From contig JAWXUD010000002.1 in NCBI GenBank assembly GCA_044432945.1, positions 1 through 64,000 of the forward strand: a stretch of DNA of 64,000 bases. Reading direction: 5' to 3'. The notes under the pieces were generated by a model. The model was given only the letters and a program-made list of their open reading frames with translations, had not been told where the DNA came from and did not search any database. Made by a program: the position numbers and the translations under genes. Shown here one piece after another: positions 18,853 through 25,660 of the stretch (position 1 is its first letter; every line of letters begins with the position of its first letter). Origin of the DNA: JAWXUD01 sp044432945. GTDB taxonomy: Bacteria > Cyanobacteriota > Vampirovibrionia > Gastranaerophilales > Gastranaerophilaceae.

Positions 18853-19120
18853 TTATAACCTCATCAATAGAAGAATAAGTTTTTTTGCTAAATAAGTTTT
18901 CAAAATCTTCAATACTATCAAGCACAATGGCAATTTTTATAATTGAGGATAATGAAATTTCATACTTTGTTTCAAACCTTTTGATTGAACCTAAACTAAC
19001 ACCAGATTTTTGTGCAAGTGAAGATTGTGAAAGTTTTTGTAATTTTCTTTTTTTTACCATACTTACTGCAATTTTCTTTGCAAGCTCACATGGGGAATTA
19101 TTTTCAAAAAACACATTCAT
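18845..19120 (-). CDS. hipB: HipB-like XRE-family antitoxin
   Basis: This 91-residue DNA-binding protein has an XRE helix-turn-helix (about 20-75, with LSQSSLAQKSGVSLGSIKRFE). It is the partner and repressor of the HipA toxin downstream. An in-frame TTG at 19156 would give 103 residues, but that TTG is the first part of a -35 box. The ATG at 19120 lies 7 nt after the matching -10 box, so it is the preferred, leaderless start. The N-terminus MNVFFENNSPCELAKKI fits. Confidence 0.82.
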   Translation of the reverse strand: MNVFFENNSPCELAKKIAVSMVKKRKLQKLSQSSLAQKSGVSLGSIKRFETKYEISLSSIIKIAIVLDSIEDFENLFSKKTYSSIDEVINE

Positions 19121-19127
19121 AGATAAC

Positions 19128-19163
19128 ATATTAACCCAAATCACACCAAAAGTCAAGTTTTGG
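19128..19163 (-). promoter_or_regulatory. hipBA promoter with overlapping palindromic operator
   Basis: On the minus strand TTGACT (19156-19151), a 17-nt spacer and TAATAT (19133-19128) make a near-consensus promoter whose transcript would begin at about the hipB ATG. An interrupted palindrome CCAAAA-6-TTTTGG (19146-19163) covers the -35 box and is a natural candidate for the HipB operator (autoregulation). Confidence 0.6.
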
Positions 19164-19179
19164 CTAATATGTTACTCCT

Positions 19180-19494
19180 TTATACAAATGACTTGATGAT
19201 TTTATACAAAATCTTCTTTTTATCATCTGAACTCGATTTTATAATATCTATCAAATCATTTTCTATTTCTATACTTGATTTTAAATACTCAACATCAAAA
19301 AAATCATTTGGTAATATGTCAAATTCTTCAAATATTTTTAAAATTGTTTGCATTGATGGGAAACTTTTTCCATTTTCAATATTACTCAAAGACACCGACT
19401 CAATACCAATTTTTTCACTGAACAATTCTTGAGTCATTTTATTTTGTTTTCTTATTTGCTTGATTTTTGCACCAATTAATTTTTTATTTTGCAT
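19180..19494 (-). CDS. XRE-family transcriptional regulator
   Basis: This 104-residue protein has an N-terminal helix-turn-helix (about 8-62) with IKQIRKQNKMTQELFSEKIGIESVSLSNIENGKSFPS, the standard Cro/CI-type fold. The C-terminal 40 residues are helical and acidic. The SD is GGTGAAAG. It is transcribed toward hipBA but ends 60 nt before the hipB start, and it diverges from the pilin-like gene at 19628 across a region holding repeated TTGACTTT-like half-sites. It may control itself and that pilin gene. Phage-repressor or toxin-antitoxin links are possible but unproven. Confidence 0.85.
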   Translation of the reverse strand: MQNKKLIGAKIKQIRKQNKMTQELFSEKIGIESVSLSNIENGKSFPSMQTILKIFEEFDILPNDFFDVEYLKSSIEIENDLIDIIKSSSDDKKKILYKIIKSFV

Positions 19495-19545
19495 CTTTCA
19501 CCTAATTTGATTATCATAAAATCATTTTTTGACAATTTGTATAAT

Positions 19546-19610
19546 GTAAACTTTAAATAAAGCTTGACTTTTTAAAGTTAACACTATATTATTATAATGT
19601 TGACTTTAAG
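19546..19610. promoter_or_regulatory. Divergent promoter region with four related half-sites
   Basis: Between the XRE gene and the pilin-like gene are TTGACT (19564) and TATTAT (19587) with 17-nt spacing, a plausible plus-strand promoter. Four copies of a TRACTTT-type element occur: AAACTTTAA near 19548, TTGACTTTTT at 19564, the inverse AAAGTTAACA at 19574 and TTGACTTTAAG at 19600. They may be binding sites for the adjacent XRE protein. Confidence 0.45.
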
Positions 19611-19627
19611 TTTCGGGGGTTTATATA

Positions 19628-20665
19628 ATGAATAGATTAAAATTTAATAACGGTTTCACATTAGCGGAAGTTCTAATTACGCTCGGCATCATCGGTGTTG
19701 TATCAGCGATGACAATACCCAATTTAATCAGTAGTTATCAAAGCGAGGCTTTGGACACCAAAAAAACATTATTTCAAGAACGATTATATGAAGCAATGAA
19801 TCAGATGAGATTTCATGAAAAACTTACTGGATATGACAATGCAGAAGATTTTGTAACTGAATTAGGTAAATATTTAAAGATTAACGAAATTTGCGATTTA
19901 GATGATATGAGTGAATGCTTTCCTGCTTCTATGATAGCGTCTTGTGATGAAGAGATTTTAGTTTCTGACCTAAAAGATGGTACTGAATTTGCTAACAACC
20001 CTGCTACTAGAGATTTTTCTGGGGACAATGTTGGTATAATATTTGCTGATGGAACTAAAACAATTTTAAATTACGATAAAAATTGTGAATGGCTTGACCC
20101 ATATGAAAGTGGGCTTAACCGAAGTGAGGCAACTCAATGCGTAACTTTATTAGCTGATGTAAATGGTAATGCTGGTAAAAACACTGTTGGTGATGATATT
20201 TTAGCGATAAACTCTTCTTTTGGTGTATATATCAATGATATTTGTTGGGATTTATCCGACACATCTTATTCTGCAGAAAACACATGTGATGTGACAAGCT
20301 CATACGATAGCTCTTGCACAACAAATAATAGTTGTAGTAGTTGCACAACCAACTATTGGGCGGGTGCTTTAAAAGCTTGCGATGAAGCAAACAAAAGATT
20401 ACCTAGTAGAGATGAGTTACTAGAATTAATGAGTTATATGTATGATATTGAAAACCCTGCTTGGTATACAGTATATACAGCAAATGTAAGCGCCGACAAT
20501 TCAGCAAAATTTTCTGATTCTTTTTCAAACCAGACATATTATTCAAACGAAGAATCTTCAACAACTAATATGTATTGGATAAGAATGTATACCTATGAGA
20601 CATACGGCGGTTCTGATAAAAAAAGCGATAGCCGTATTAGTGGCATTCGTTGCGTAAGTGATTAA
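19628..20665 (+). CDS. Type IV pilin/pseudopilin-like protein with C-terminal FISUMP/DUF1566-like domain
   Basis: This 345-residue protein carries a prepilin peptidase motif (GFTLAEVLITLGIIG, cleavage after Gly9) and the hydrophobic N-terminal helix ending MTIPNLI. The large Cys-containing globular domain ends in a block with WAGALKACDEANKRLPSRDELLELM and a final SGIRCVSD, resembling the Fibrobacter-succinogenes-paralogue/DUF1566 surface domain. Such proteins are exported by type IV pilus or type II secretion machinery, none of which is in the window. The upstream gap holds a promoter and repeats. It could bind surfaces or polymers; that is inference. Confidence 0.85.
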   Translation: MNRLKFNNGFTLAEVLITLGIIGVVSAMTIPNLISSYQSEALDTKKTLFQERLYEAMNQMRFHEKLTGYDNAEDFVTELGKYLKINEICDLDDMSECFPASMIASCDEEILVSDLKDGTEFANNPATRDFSGDNVGIIFADGTKTILNYDKNCEWLDPYESGLNRSEATQCVTLLADVNGNAGKNTVGDDILAINSSFGVYINDICWDLSDTSYSAENTCDVTSSYDSSCTTNNSCSSCTTNYWAGALKACDEANKRLPSRDELLELMSYMYDIENPAWYTVYTANVSADNSAKFSDSFSNQTYYSNEESSTTNMYWIRMYTYETYGGSDKKSDSRISGIRCVSD

Positions 20666-20760
20666 TCAATTTTTGCATACTTAGTTGATAATTTAATAGA
20701 TAAACAAATTGGACTTTCAGCCTCAACGACAACGCTCATACTTTTGTTTCAAACATTATA

Positions 20761-20772
20761 TTTCAGCTGAAA
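20761..20772. repeat. 12-bp perfect palindrome between convergent genes
   Basis: TTTCAGCTGAAA lies in the 130-bp gap between the pilin-like gene and the convergent HExxH gene. It may be part of a weak terminator; no T-run follows directly. Confidence 0.3.
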
Positions 20773-20795
20773 AAATGGGGGGTTGAAAAAATATT

Positions 20796-22115
20796 TTAAA
20801 ACAAATCTTCTAACAACACGTCATCAATCGCATCTAACAAACGTTTTGCTTGCATAACATTGTTCATTAGATGAATGCTCTCACTTGCAATTTCCTCATC
20901 ACTACAACCTAGTTGATAGCTAGGGGCGTAAGGGAATTCGCTCCGTATATTTTCAACAGACTGAATATATTCTTCACGTGCGTTTCTGCCAGCTTTTCTT
21001 GCCCCTATTTCTAATAGATTATAATGATAAGCACTTAGGTCTGTTTCAGGTTTTATATAATTATCCAACGCCGACTGAAACACTTCTGCTCTAGCGTCAT
21101 CAACACTACTTTGGTTTATTCTATCAGCTGTGATTTTATGACCAAAGCAATCATACACATCTTCGCCATCTTGAACCCTTCTCGCTATATCAGCCCAATG
21201 CATTTCCCCAAACTGGAACGCATGTTCTTTTTCATGAGCGACTACATCAACGACATCTGTTTTTGTCGACAGCTTTCTATTGTTTAAATTTACACTACCT
21301 GATGATGGACTAAAATAAGCATGTTGGGTTGTATTTGATTTGTTATACCATTTATAACTAATGTATCCTGTGGGTTGTTTTGGGTTCTGTACAACCGATG
21401 GGGCGTATCGTTTGAAATTCTTTAATGAATACAGATGAGTTGGCAAATATCTATCTGCTCTCAAGTCCTGAACGCCATCAAAAGTGATTGCTTCAGGCTC
21501 CATATCATAAATTGTATCAATCCCCATCACCTTATCTCTTGAAGAATGCCCTATTGCATAACCCCTTTTGCTACCTTTTTGGTATTCATACATTGATTGA
21601 AATTCTTCCTCAACATTATCAATCCCACCGTATGGCAAGGATTCAATATGGGAAACATTAACAACTTTATTCCCATCAGATTTTGTCGCAACTGTTTGAA
21701 TTTCTTCCATTTTGTAAGCATAAACACCATCTTGCTTGGTCACACTCGCAATTTTTCGACCCGTCACATCTAAAAAATCCCCATCGACATCTTCTGGATC
21801 AAGAACAAATGTTTTTTCTTGGTTGATATAATTTCTTTGAGTTGTCATTTGAGGACCAGTTTTATTAGAGTTAAAATTTCTTTGCACAATGTTCCCATCT
21901 TCATCTCTAAATGTGATTATTTTAGTTTTAATTTCATCAGGCTTAAAGCTGTGTCCGATTTCAACAACATCGTATTCTTTTACTCTTTGTGGGAATTTTA
22001 TACCCTGGAACAAGTTCATTTCTTTTCTAATTTCATCAGTAACTTTTTGTTGCGTTTTTTTACTAATTAAGCAATCACCAAGGGTATTAAATGCATATTT
22101 TACAATTTTATTCAT
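20796..22115 (-). CDS. Putative HExxH zinc metallopeptidase-like protein, unknown family
   Basis: This 439-residue protein has no signal peptide. Near residue 295 the sequence VVDVVAHEKEHAFQFGE contains an HExxH motif (HEKEH) in a hydrophobic helix context, as in gluzincin-type peptidases. A third ligand cannot be fixed but may be Glu in DDARAEVFQSAL or EIGARKAGRNAREEY. The N-terminal 250 residues (with FRDEDGNIVQRNF and repeated DGxK elements) are not recognised. Zinc peptidase activity is inferred from the motif. An intracellular or non-classically secreted protease or toxin is possible. A TATAAT and AAAGGAAT lie upstream. Confidence 0.55.
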   Translation of the reverse strand: MNKIVKYAFNTLGDCLISKKTQQKVTDEIRKEMNLFQGIKFPQRVKEYDVVEIGHSFKPDEIKTKIITFRDEDGNIVQRNFNSNKTGPQMTTQRNYINQEKTFVLDPEDVDGDFLDVTGRKIASVTKQDGVYAYKMEEIQTVATKSDGNKVVNVSHIESLPYGGIDNVEEEFQSMYEYQKGSKRGYAIGHSSRDKVMGIDTIYDMEPEAITFDGVQDLRADRYLPTHLYSLKNFKRYAPSVVQNPKQPTGYISYKWYNKSNTTQHAYFSPSSGSVNLNNRKLSTKTDVVDVVAHEKEHAFQFGEMHWADIARRVQDGEDVYDCFGHKITADRINQSSVDDARAEVFQSALDNYIKPETDLSAYHYNLLEIGARKAGRNAREEYIQSVENIRSEFPYAPSYQLGCSDEEIASESIHLMNNVMQAKRLLDAIDDVLLEDLF

Positions 22116-22232
22116 ATAATAAAGTATTCCTTTTGTTTATTATATTAAAGAGAAACAAAAATTTTTTTGTTATCAGTATTTTACTTAAATTTAAAAGAGT
22201 GATTTCGCTTTCATATAAAATAATGTAAAACT

Positions 22233-23036
22233 TTAATTTACAAAATCAATAACAACAATTTCAGGGAAGCAATTAAAGCGAAGGTGCAAAATACTTGTCC
22301 CAAGCCCAGTAGTTACAATCATTTTTTTCTTATCTTCTTCAATCAAACCTTTTGCGTACTTATTACCGTATTTCGAAGGAATAACCAATGCACCAAGAAA
22401 TGGAAAACGCACTTGCCCGCCGTGAGTATGCCCAGCTAATGTTAAATCAACACTCTCTGGAACATCAACAAACACATCAGGGTTATGAGTTAACAAAATA
22501 ACTGGATTTGTTGTATTATTTAGAGCTTTTTTTACATCAGGTTCACCCGTATATAAATCCTCAACCCCTGCAATAAAAAAATCCTTGCCACTATAATCTA
22601 TTTTGATATTTGAATTATCCAACACAACTAAATTTTTCTTATTAAATTCATTTTCAACACTTATACCAACATACCAATTATCATGATTTCCTAATACTGT
22701 ATAAAATCCATACCTTGATTTTAAATGGGTTAATTCATCAACAATAGCAGACGGTTTTAACGAAGCTTCAATTTTGTGTCCATTAATATAATCCCCAATA
22801 GACAAAATTATATCAGGATTTTGCGAATTGATTTTTGTCACAATTCGTTTTAATTTATTTTTTTGATAAGGCCGTATATGGAAATCACCTACAAAAACTA
22901 TTTTTAAACCTGATAAATCTTTATTAGTAATTGTATATTTTTTCGTCAAGATAATATTTGGTTCGACAAAAAAAGCATATACGCTAAATAATAAGACAAT
23001 TTTAAAAACAATTACAAATAACTTTTTCATATCCAT
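22233..23036 (-). CDS. Membrane-anchored calcineurin-like metallophosphoesterase
   Basis: This 267-residue protein has an N-terminal membrane anchor (about 5-22) and a full set of metallophosphoesterase motifs: GDFHIRP (DxH), GDYIN (GDxx), GNHDN, THNPD and GHTHGGQ. It belongs to the YaeI/YkuE-like group, some members of which hydrolyse UDP-diacylglucosamine or other phospholipid precursors. The substrate here is unknown. It would act at the membrane surface. The first ATG has no SD; a second ATG two codons on is also possible. Confidence 0.87.
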   Translation of the reverse strand: MDMKKLFVIVFKIVLLFSVYAFFVEPNIILTKKYTITNKDLSGLKIVFVGDFHIRPYQKNKLKRIVTKINSQNPDIILSIGDYINGHKIEASLKPSAIVDELTHLKSRYGFYTVLGNHDNWYVGISVENEFNKKNLVVLDNSNIKIDYSGKDFFIAGVEDLYTGEPDVKKALNNTTNPVILLTHNPDVFVDVPESVDLTLAGHTHGGQVRFPFLGALVIPSKYGNKYAKGLIEEDKKKMIVTTGLGTSILHLRFNCFPEIVVIDFVN

Positions 23037-23043
23037 ATTTTAA

Positions 23044-23220
23044 CTTAAATATATAATATCTACATCTACTAACCAAACTCAAATAATCGAGCTTTTTCAA
23101 GCTACCAAGCAAAACATAAGCTTGCACATAAATGACATCTCTAAAGAAGGCGAGCTTGAAGAAATCTCAACTCTCAAGGAATACTTGATCGTTCAAAAAG
23201 AAGGCGTGGTTGATTGTTAA
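23044..23220 (+). pseudogene. RhuM-family gene remnant
   Basis: The reading frame 23044-23220 has no start codon and encodes, from about 23080, QIIELFQATKQNISLHIND then ISKEGELEEISTLKEYL, ending VQKEGVVDC-stop. This matches the conserved N-terminal part of virulence RhuM-family proteins (ELFxTTKQNISLHIxNIxxEGEL...KEYL) and stops where a full protein would continue for about 250 residues. Both ends are missing, so it is a decayed fragment. It lies directly upstream of the Fic gene and marks this spot as a site of past insertion or gene loss. Confidence 0.75.
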
Positions 23221-23277
23221 TGATTTACGTTTAATTTGACATATTCTATATTGAGAGATTTGAATAAAGATTGTGTG

Positions 23278-23372
23278 CGGAGATAATGACAACTATCAAC
23301 GAAAAATATTCGGAGATACTATTGACTTATTCGGAGATATTGTTTATAATGTCCGTATAATCTGCGGAGATA
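23278..23372 (+). promoter_or_regulatory. fic promoter with four CGGAGATA repeats
   Basis: TTGACT (23322-23327), 17 nt and TATAAT (23345-23350) make a near-consensus promoter. CGGAGATA occurs at 23278, 23311, 23332 and 23365, spaced 33, 21 and 33 nt. The third copy is inside the spacer; the fourth overlaps the GGAG ribosome-binding site of fic. The layout suggests operator sites, perhaps for the winged-helix domain of the Fic protein itself. Confidence 0.62.
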
Positions 23373-23375
23373 ATT

Positions 23376-24479
23376 ATGGGAAAATATATTTGGCAAAATG
23401 AAAATTGGAAAAATTTTGAATTTGATAATAATAAATTACAAGGTTTGTTGTTAGATATTAAAAGAGCTCAAGGCTATTTATTTGGCAAAATGGACTCATT
23501 GGGCTTTGAAACAAAGAAGAACGCTCAATTAAAAATATTAACTGAAAATATTATAAAGTCCTCAGAAATAGAAGGTGAAATTTTAAATTTAGAGCAAGTA
23601 AAATCTTCTGTTGCTCGAAAATTAGGGATTGATGTTGGTGGTGACGTTGTAGTTTCTAGAAATATTGAAGGAGTAGTAGAAATGATGATTGATGCTACCC
23701 AAAACTATGATAAACCAATGACAAAAGAACGTTTGATTGGCTGGCAAGCAGCATTATTCCCTACAGGTTATAGCGGTATGTATAAAATAGAAGTTGGAAA
23801 ATATAGAACTGATAGTCAAGGACCTATGCAAGTTATCTCAGGCAGTATAGGTAAATCGAAAATCCATTACGAAGCACCTAGTGCCATGTTGCTAGAGGAT
23901 GAAATGTCAGATTTTATAGATTATATAAATACTGATACAGACTATGATTTATTAATTAAAGCAGGAATTGTGCATTTATGGTTTGTAACACTACACCCAT
24001 TTGAAGATGGAAATGGTAGGGTTGCAAGAGCAGTAACTGATATGATTTTAGCTAGAAGTGATGAAACAAAGTATCGTTTTTATTCAATGTCTGTTCAAAT
24101 TCAAAAGAATAGAAAAGATTATTATGATGTTTTAGAAATAACTCAAAAAAACTCTATGAATATTACAAATTGGCTTGTTTGGTTTTTAAAAACATTACTT
24201 GAAGCTATAAAAACAAGCGATAAGACACTTAAAAATATTTTGAAAAAAGCAGGATTTTGGCAAAAAAATTCTAATATTCTATTTAATGAGCGTCAGAAAA
24301 AAGTTTTAATTAAATTTATGAATGATTTTGAGGGTAATTTAACTACAACAAAGTGGGCAAAGATGTGTAATTGCTCTCAAGATAGTGCCACAAATGATAT
24401 AAATGATTTGGTTAAAAAAGGTATTTTGCAAAAACAAGGCGAAGCCAGAGCAACTCATTATGTCTTGAATGATATTTAG
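23376..24479 (+). CDS. Fic-domain adenylyltransferase with winged-helix C-terminus
   Basis: This 367-residue protein has an N-terminal DUF4172-like helical region holding the class II inhibitory motif SSEIEGE (about 62-68). The Fic core has the active-site loop HPFEDGNGRVARA (His near 209). A C-terminal winged helix-turn-helix (about 305-365) contains TTTKWAKMCNCSQDSATNDINDLVKKGIL. Fic enzymes transfer AMP from ATP to Tyr/Ser/Thr of target proteins. The intact inhibitory Glu implies self-restraint. The wHTH suggests it binds DNA, possibly its own repeat-bearing promoter. It is a solitary gene beside a RhuM remnant, in an accessory region. Confidence 0.93.
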   Translation: MGKYIWQNENWKNFEFDNNKLQGLLLDIKRAQGYLFGKMDSLGFETKKNAQLKILTENIIKSSEIEGEILNLEQVKSSVARKLGIDVGGDVVVSRNIEGVVEMMIDATQNYDKPMTKERLIGWQAALFPTGYSGMYKIEVGKYRTDSQGPMQVISGSIGKSKIHYEAPSAMLLEDEMSDFIDYINTDTDYDLLIKAGIVHLWFVTLHPFEDGNGRVARAVTDMILARSDETKYRFYSMSVQIQKNRKDYYDVLEITQKNSMNITNWLVWFLKTLLEAIKTSDKTLKNILKKAGFWQKNSNILFNERQKKVLIKFMNDFEGNLTTTKWAKMCNCSQDSATNDINDLVKKGILQKQGEARATHYVLNDI

Positions 24480-24520
24480 CAAGCTTGAGGCATATTTGTG
24501 AACTTTAAAATGACAAAGAA

Positions 24521-24550
24521 TTGACAGTGTAAGTGGTACTTTTTTATAAA
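24521..24550 (+). promoter_or_regulatory. Orphan promoter downstream of fic
   Basis: TTGACA (24521-24526), an 18-nt spacer and TATAAA (24545-24550) point rightward into non-coding DNA that meets an intrinsic terminator at 24601-24633. A transcript of about 75 nt without an ORF would result. The promoter is seen only by pattern. Confidence 0.4.
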
Positions 24551-24600
24551 AATAGTTACTTTATATCAAAATTATTTTCAATTTATAACAAATTTGCATA

Positions 24601-24633
24601 AAAAAAGAACACTTATTACAAGTGTTCTTTTTT
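24601..24633. terminator. Bidirectional intrinsic terminator of tRNA-Ala
   Basis: A 14-bp perfect stem (24601-24614 with 24620-24633) around a 5-nt loop has T-runs on both strands. It directly abuts the encoded CCA end of the tRNA gene on the minus strand and can also stop transcripts from the plus side. Confidence 0.88.
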
Positions 24634-24708
24634 GGTGGAGGTTAGGAGATTCGAACTCCTGACCCCCTGCGTGCAAAGCAGGTGCTCTACCAACTGAGCT
24701 AAACCCCC
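24633..24708 (-). tRNA. tRNA-Ala (anticodon TGC)
   Basis: The minus strand gives a 76-nt cloverleaf: acceptor GGGGGTT pairs with AACCTCC, including the G3:U70 wobble that identifies alanine tRNA. The D-arm is TAGCTCAGTTGGTAGAGCA. The anticodon stem is CCTGC/GCAGG with loop TTTGCAC (anticodon TGC). The T-arm contains GTTCGAATC. The CCA end is encoded. Confidence 0.97.
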
Positions 24709-24801
24709 ACGGTTAAGGTCTTTTCGGATCGGCTTTTTAACCAACCAATGACTTTATTTGCTTTTCAATAACCAACTTTTTAAATTTTCGGCTACAACTT
24801 A

Positions 24802-24829
24802 ATTATACATGCTAATTTTTTTTTGTAAA
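24802..24829 (-). promoter_or_regulatory. Promoter of tRNA-Ala
   Basis: On the minus strand TTTACA (24829-24824), 16 nt and TATAAT (24807-24802) precede the tRNA by about 90 nt, giving a leader that must be trimmed. Nothing else is encoded between promoter and tRNA. Confidence 0.6.
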
Positions 24830-24910
24830 GCACTTTTTTATTTTTTTATTTTTTCCCATACAAGACGCAAAAATCTGCCCCATTTAACACGTCCACGTTG
24901 ACATATAGAA

Positions 24911-24936
24911 AAAGCCTATCGTTGCCAATAAGCTTT
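24911..24936 (-). terminator. Intrinsic terminator of the EF-hand gene
   Basis: A 9-bp stem with one G-U pair (24911-24919 with 24928-24936) is followed by a T-run on the minus strand, 54 nt past the EF-hand gene stop. A second small hairpin with a GAAA loop lies at 24954-24965. Confidence 0.65.
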
Positions 24937-24989
24937 TTAATGTCTTTCCCTTTGTGCTTTCGCACTTGTTACTAAGTCTTTTTTTACTT

Positions 24990-25583
24990 CTATGAAGAAT
25001 ATGATGAGTATGTTGAAGTTGTATCCTCGTCTTCATCTTCATCATCTGAAGTATAATCTGTGTATGAATCTGTGTCATAAAATATTGACATGTTTGAAAT
25101 CATACGCTCTTTAAACGTGTTTTCTGTTTCCAATCTTGCTGATGAAATCTTGTACGCCGAAACCTCTGCGTCTGTAACTCTTCCATCTCCATTTTCATCT
25201 ATCTCGCTAAAGTTTTCTAAAATCTCTGTCATTGTATCTTCTGAAAGCCCGCTTGAACCTGATTCATACAATGCTGTCAGCTCATCTAAAGTATAGCCTT
25301 GTGCTTCCATTTGAGAAGTCATCGCAGACAACTCTGCTGACGACAAAAGCCCATCGCCATCTGTATCGTATGCTGTAAAATTCGATTGCAAATATGTTGC
25401 AAAAGTTTGGTTTGTTAACAATGAAGAATATGACTCGATATTTCCATCATCATCATACGTAACTCCCAATCTTGCATTTAATATGTCATCTAATGAAATA
25501 CCGCTATCTGATGAACTTAACAAAGCAATTTGTGAATATGCACTCGACAACCCTGCTGAAAACCCTGAAAATAAACTGGACAT
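24990..25583 (-). CDS. EF-hand calcium-binding protein
   Basis: This 197-residue acidic, Ser/Thr-rich protein has two canonical EF-hand loops: DTDGDGLLSSAE (about 73-84) and DENGDGRVTDAE (about 129-140), each with Asp/Glu at all coordinating positions. Flanking helices are visible. There is no classical signal peptide (MSSLFSGFSAGLSSAYSQ), so location is uncertain. The C-terminal 35 residues are a low-complexity Asp/Glu/Ser/Tyr tail. The SD is AGAGGT. It is a single-gene unit with its own terminator. Its role is unknown; a calcium-binding surface or buffering protein is possible. Confidence 0.85.
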   Translation of the reverse strand: MSSLFSGFSAGLSSAYSQIALLSSSDSGISLDDILNARLGVTYDDDGNIESYSSLLTNQTFATYLQSNFTAYDTDGDGLLSSAELSAMTSQMEAQGYTLDELTALYESGSSGLSEDTMTEILENFSEIDENGDGRVTDAEVSAYKISSARLETENTFKERMISNMSIFYDTDSYTDYTSDDEDEDEDTTSTYSSYSS

Positions 25584-25660
25584 TTAACTAACCTCTTTTT
25601 TTATACCTAAATATTATAATAATGTTTTTTTTTTAAAAGTCAACATTCATATAGAGGATA

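Noticed and set aside
23037..24708. Integrated element with tRNA-Ala as attachment site
   Set aside because: No integrase and no duplicated tRNA 3' end were found in the flanking sequence.
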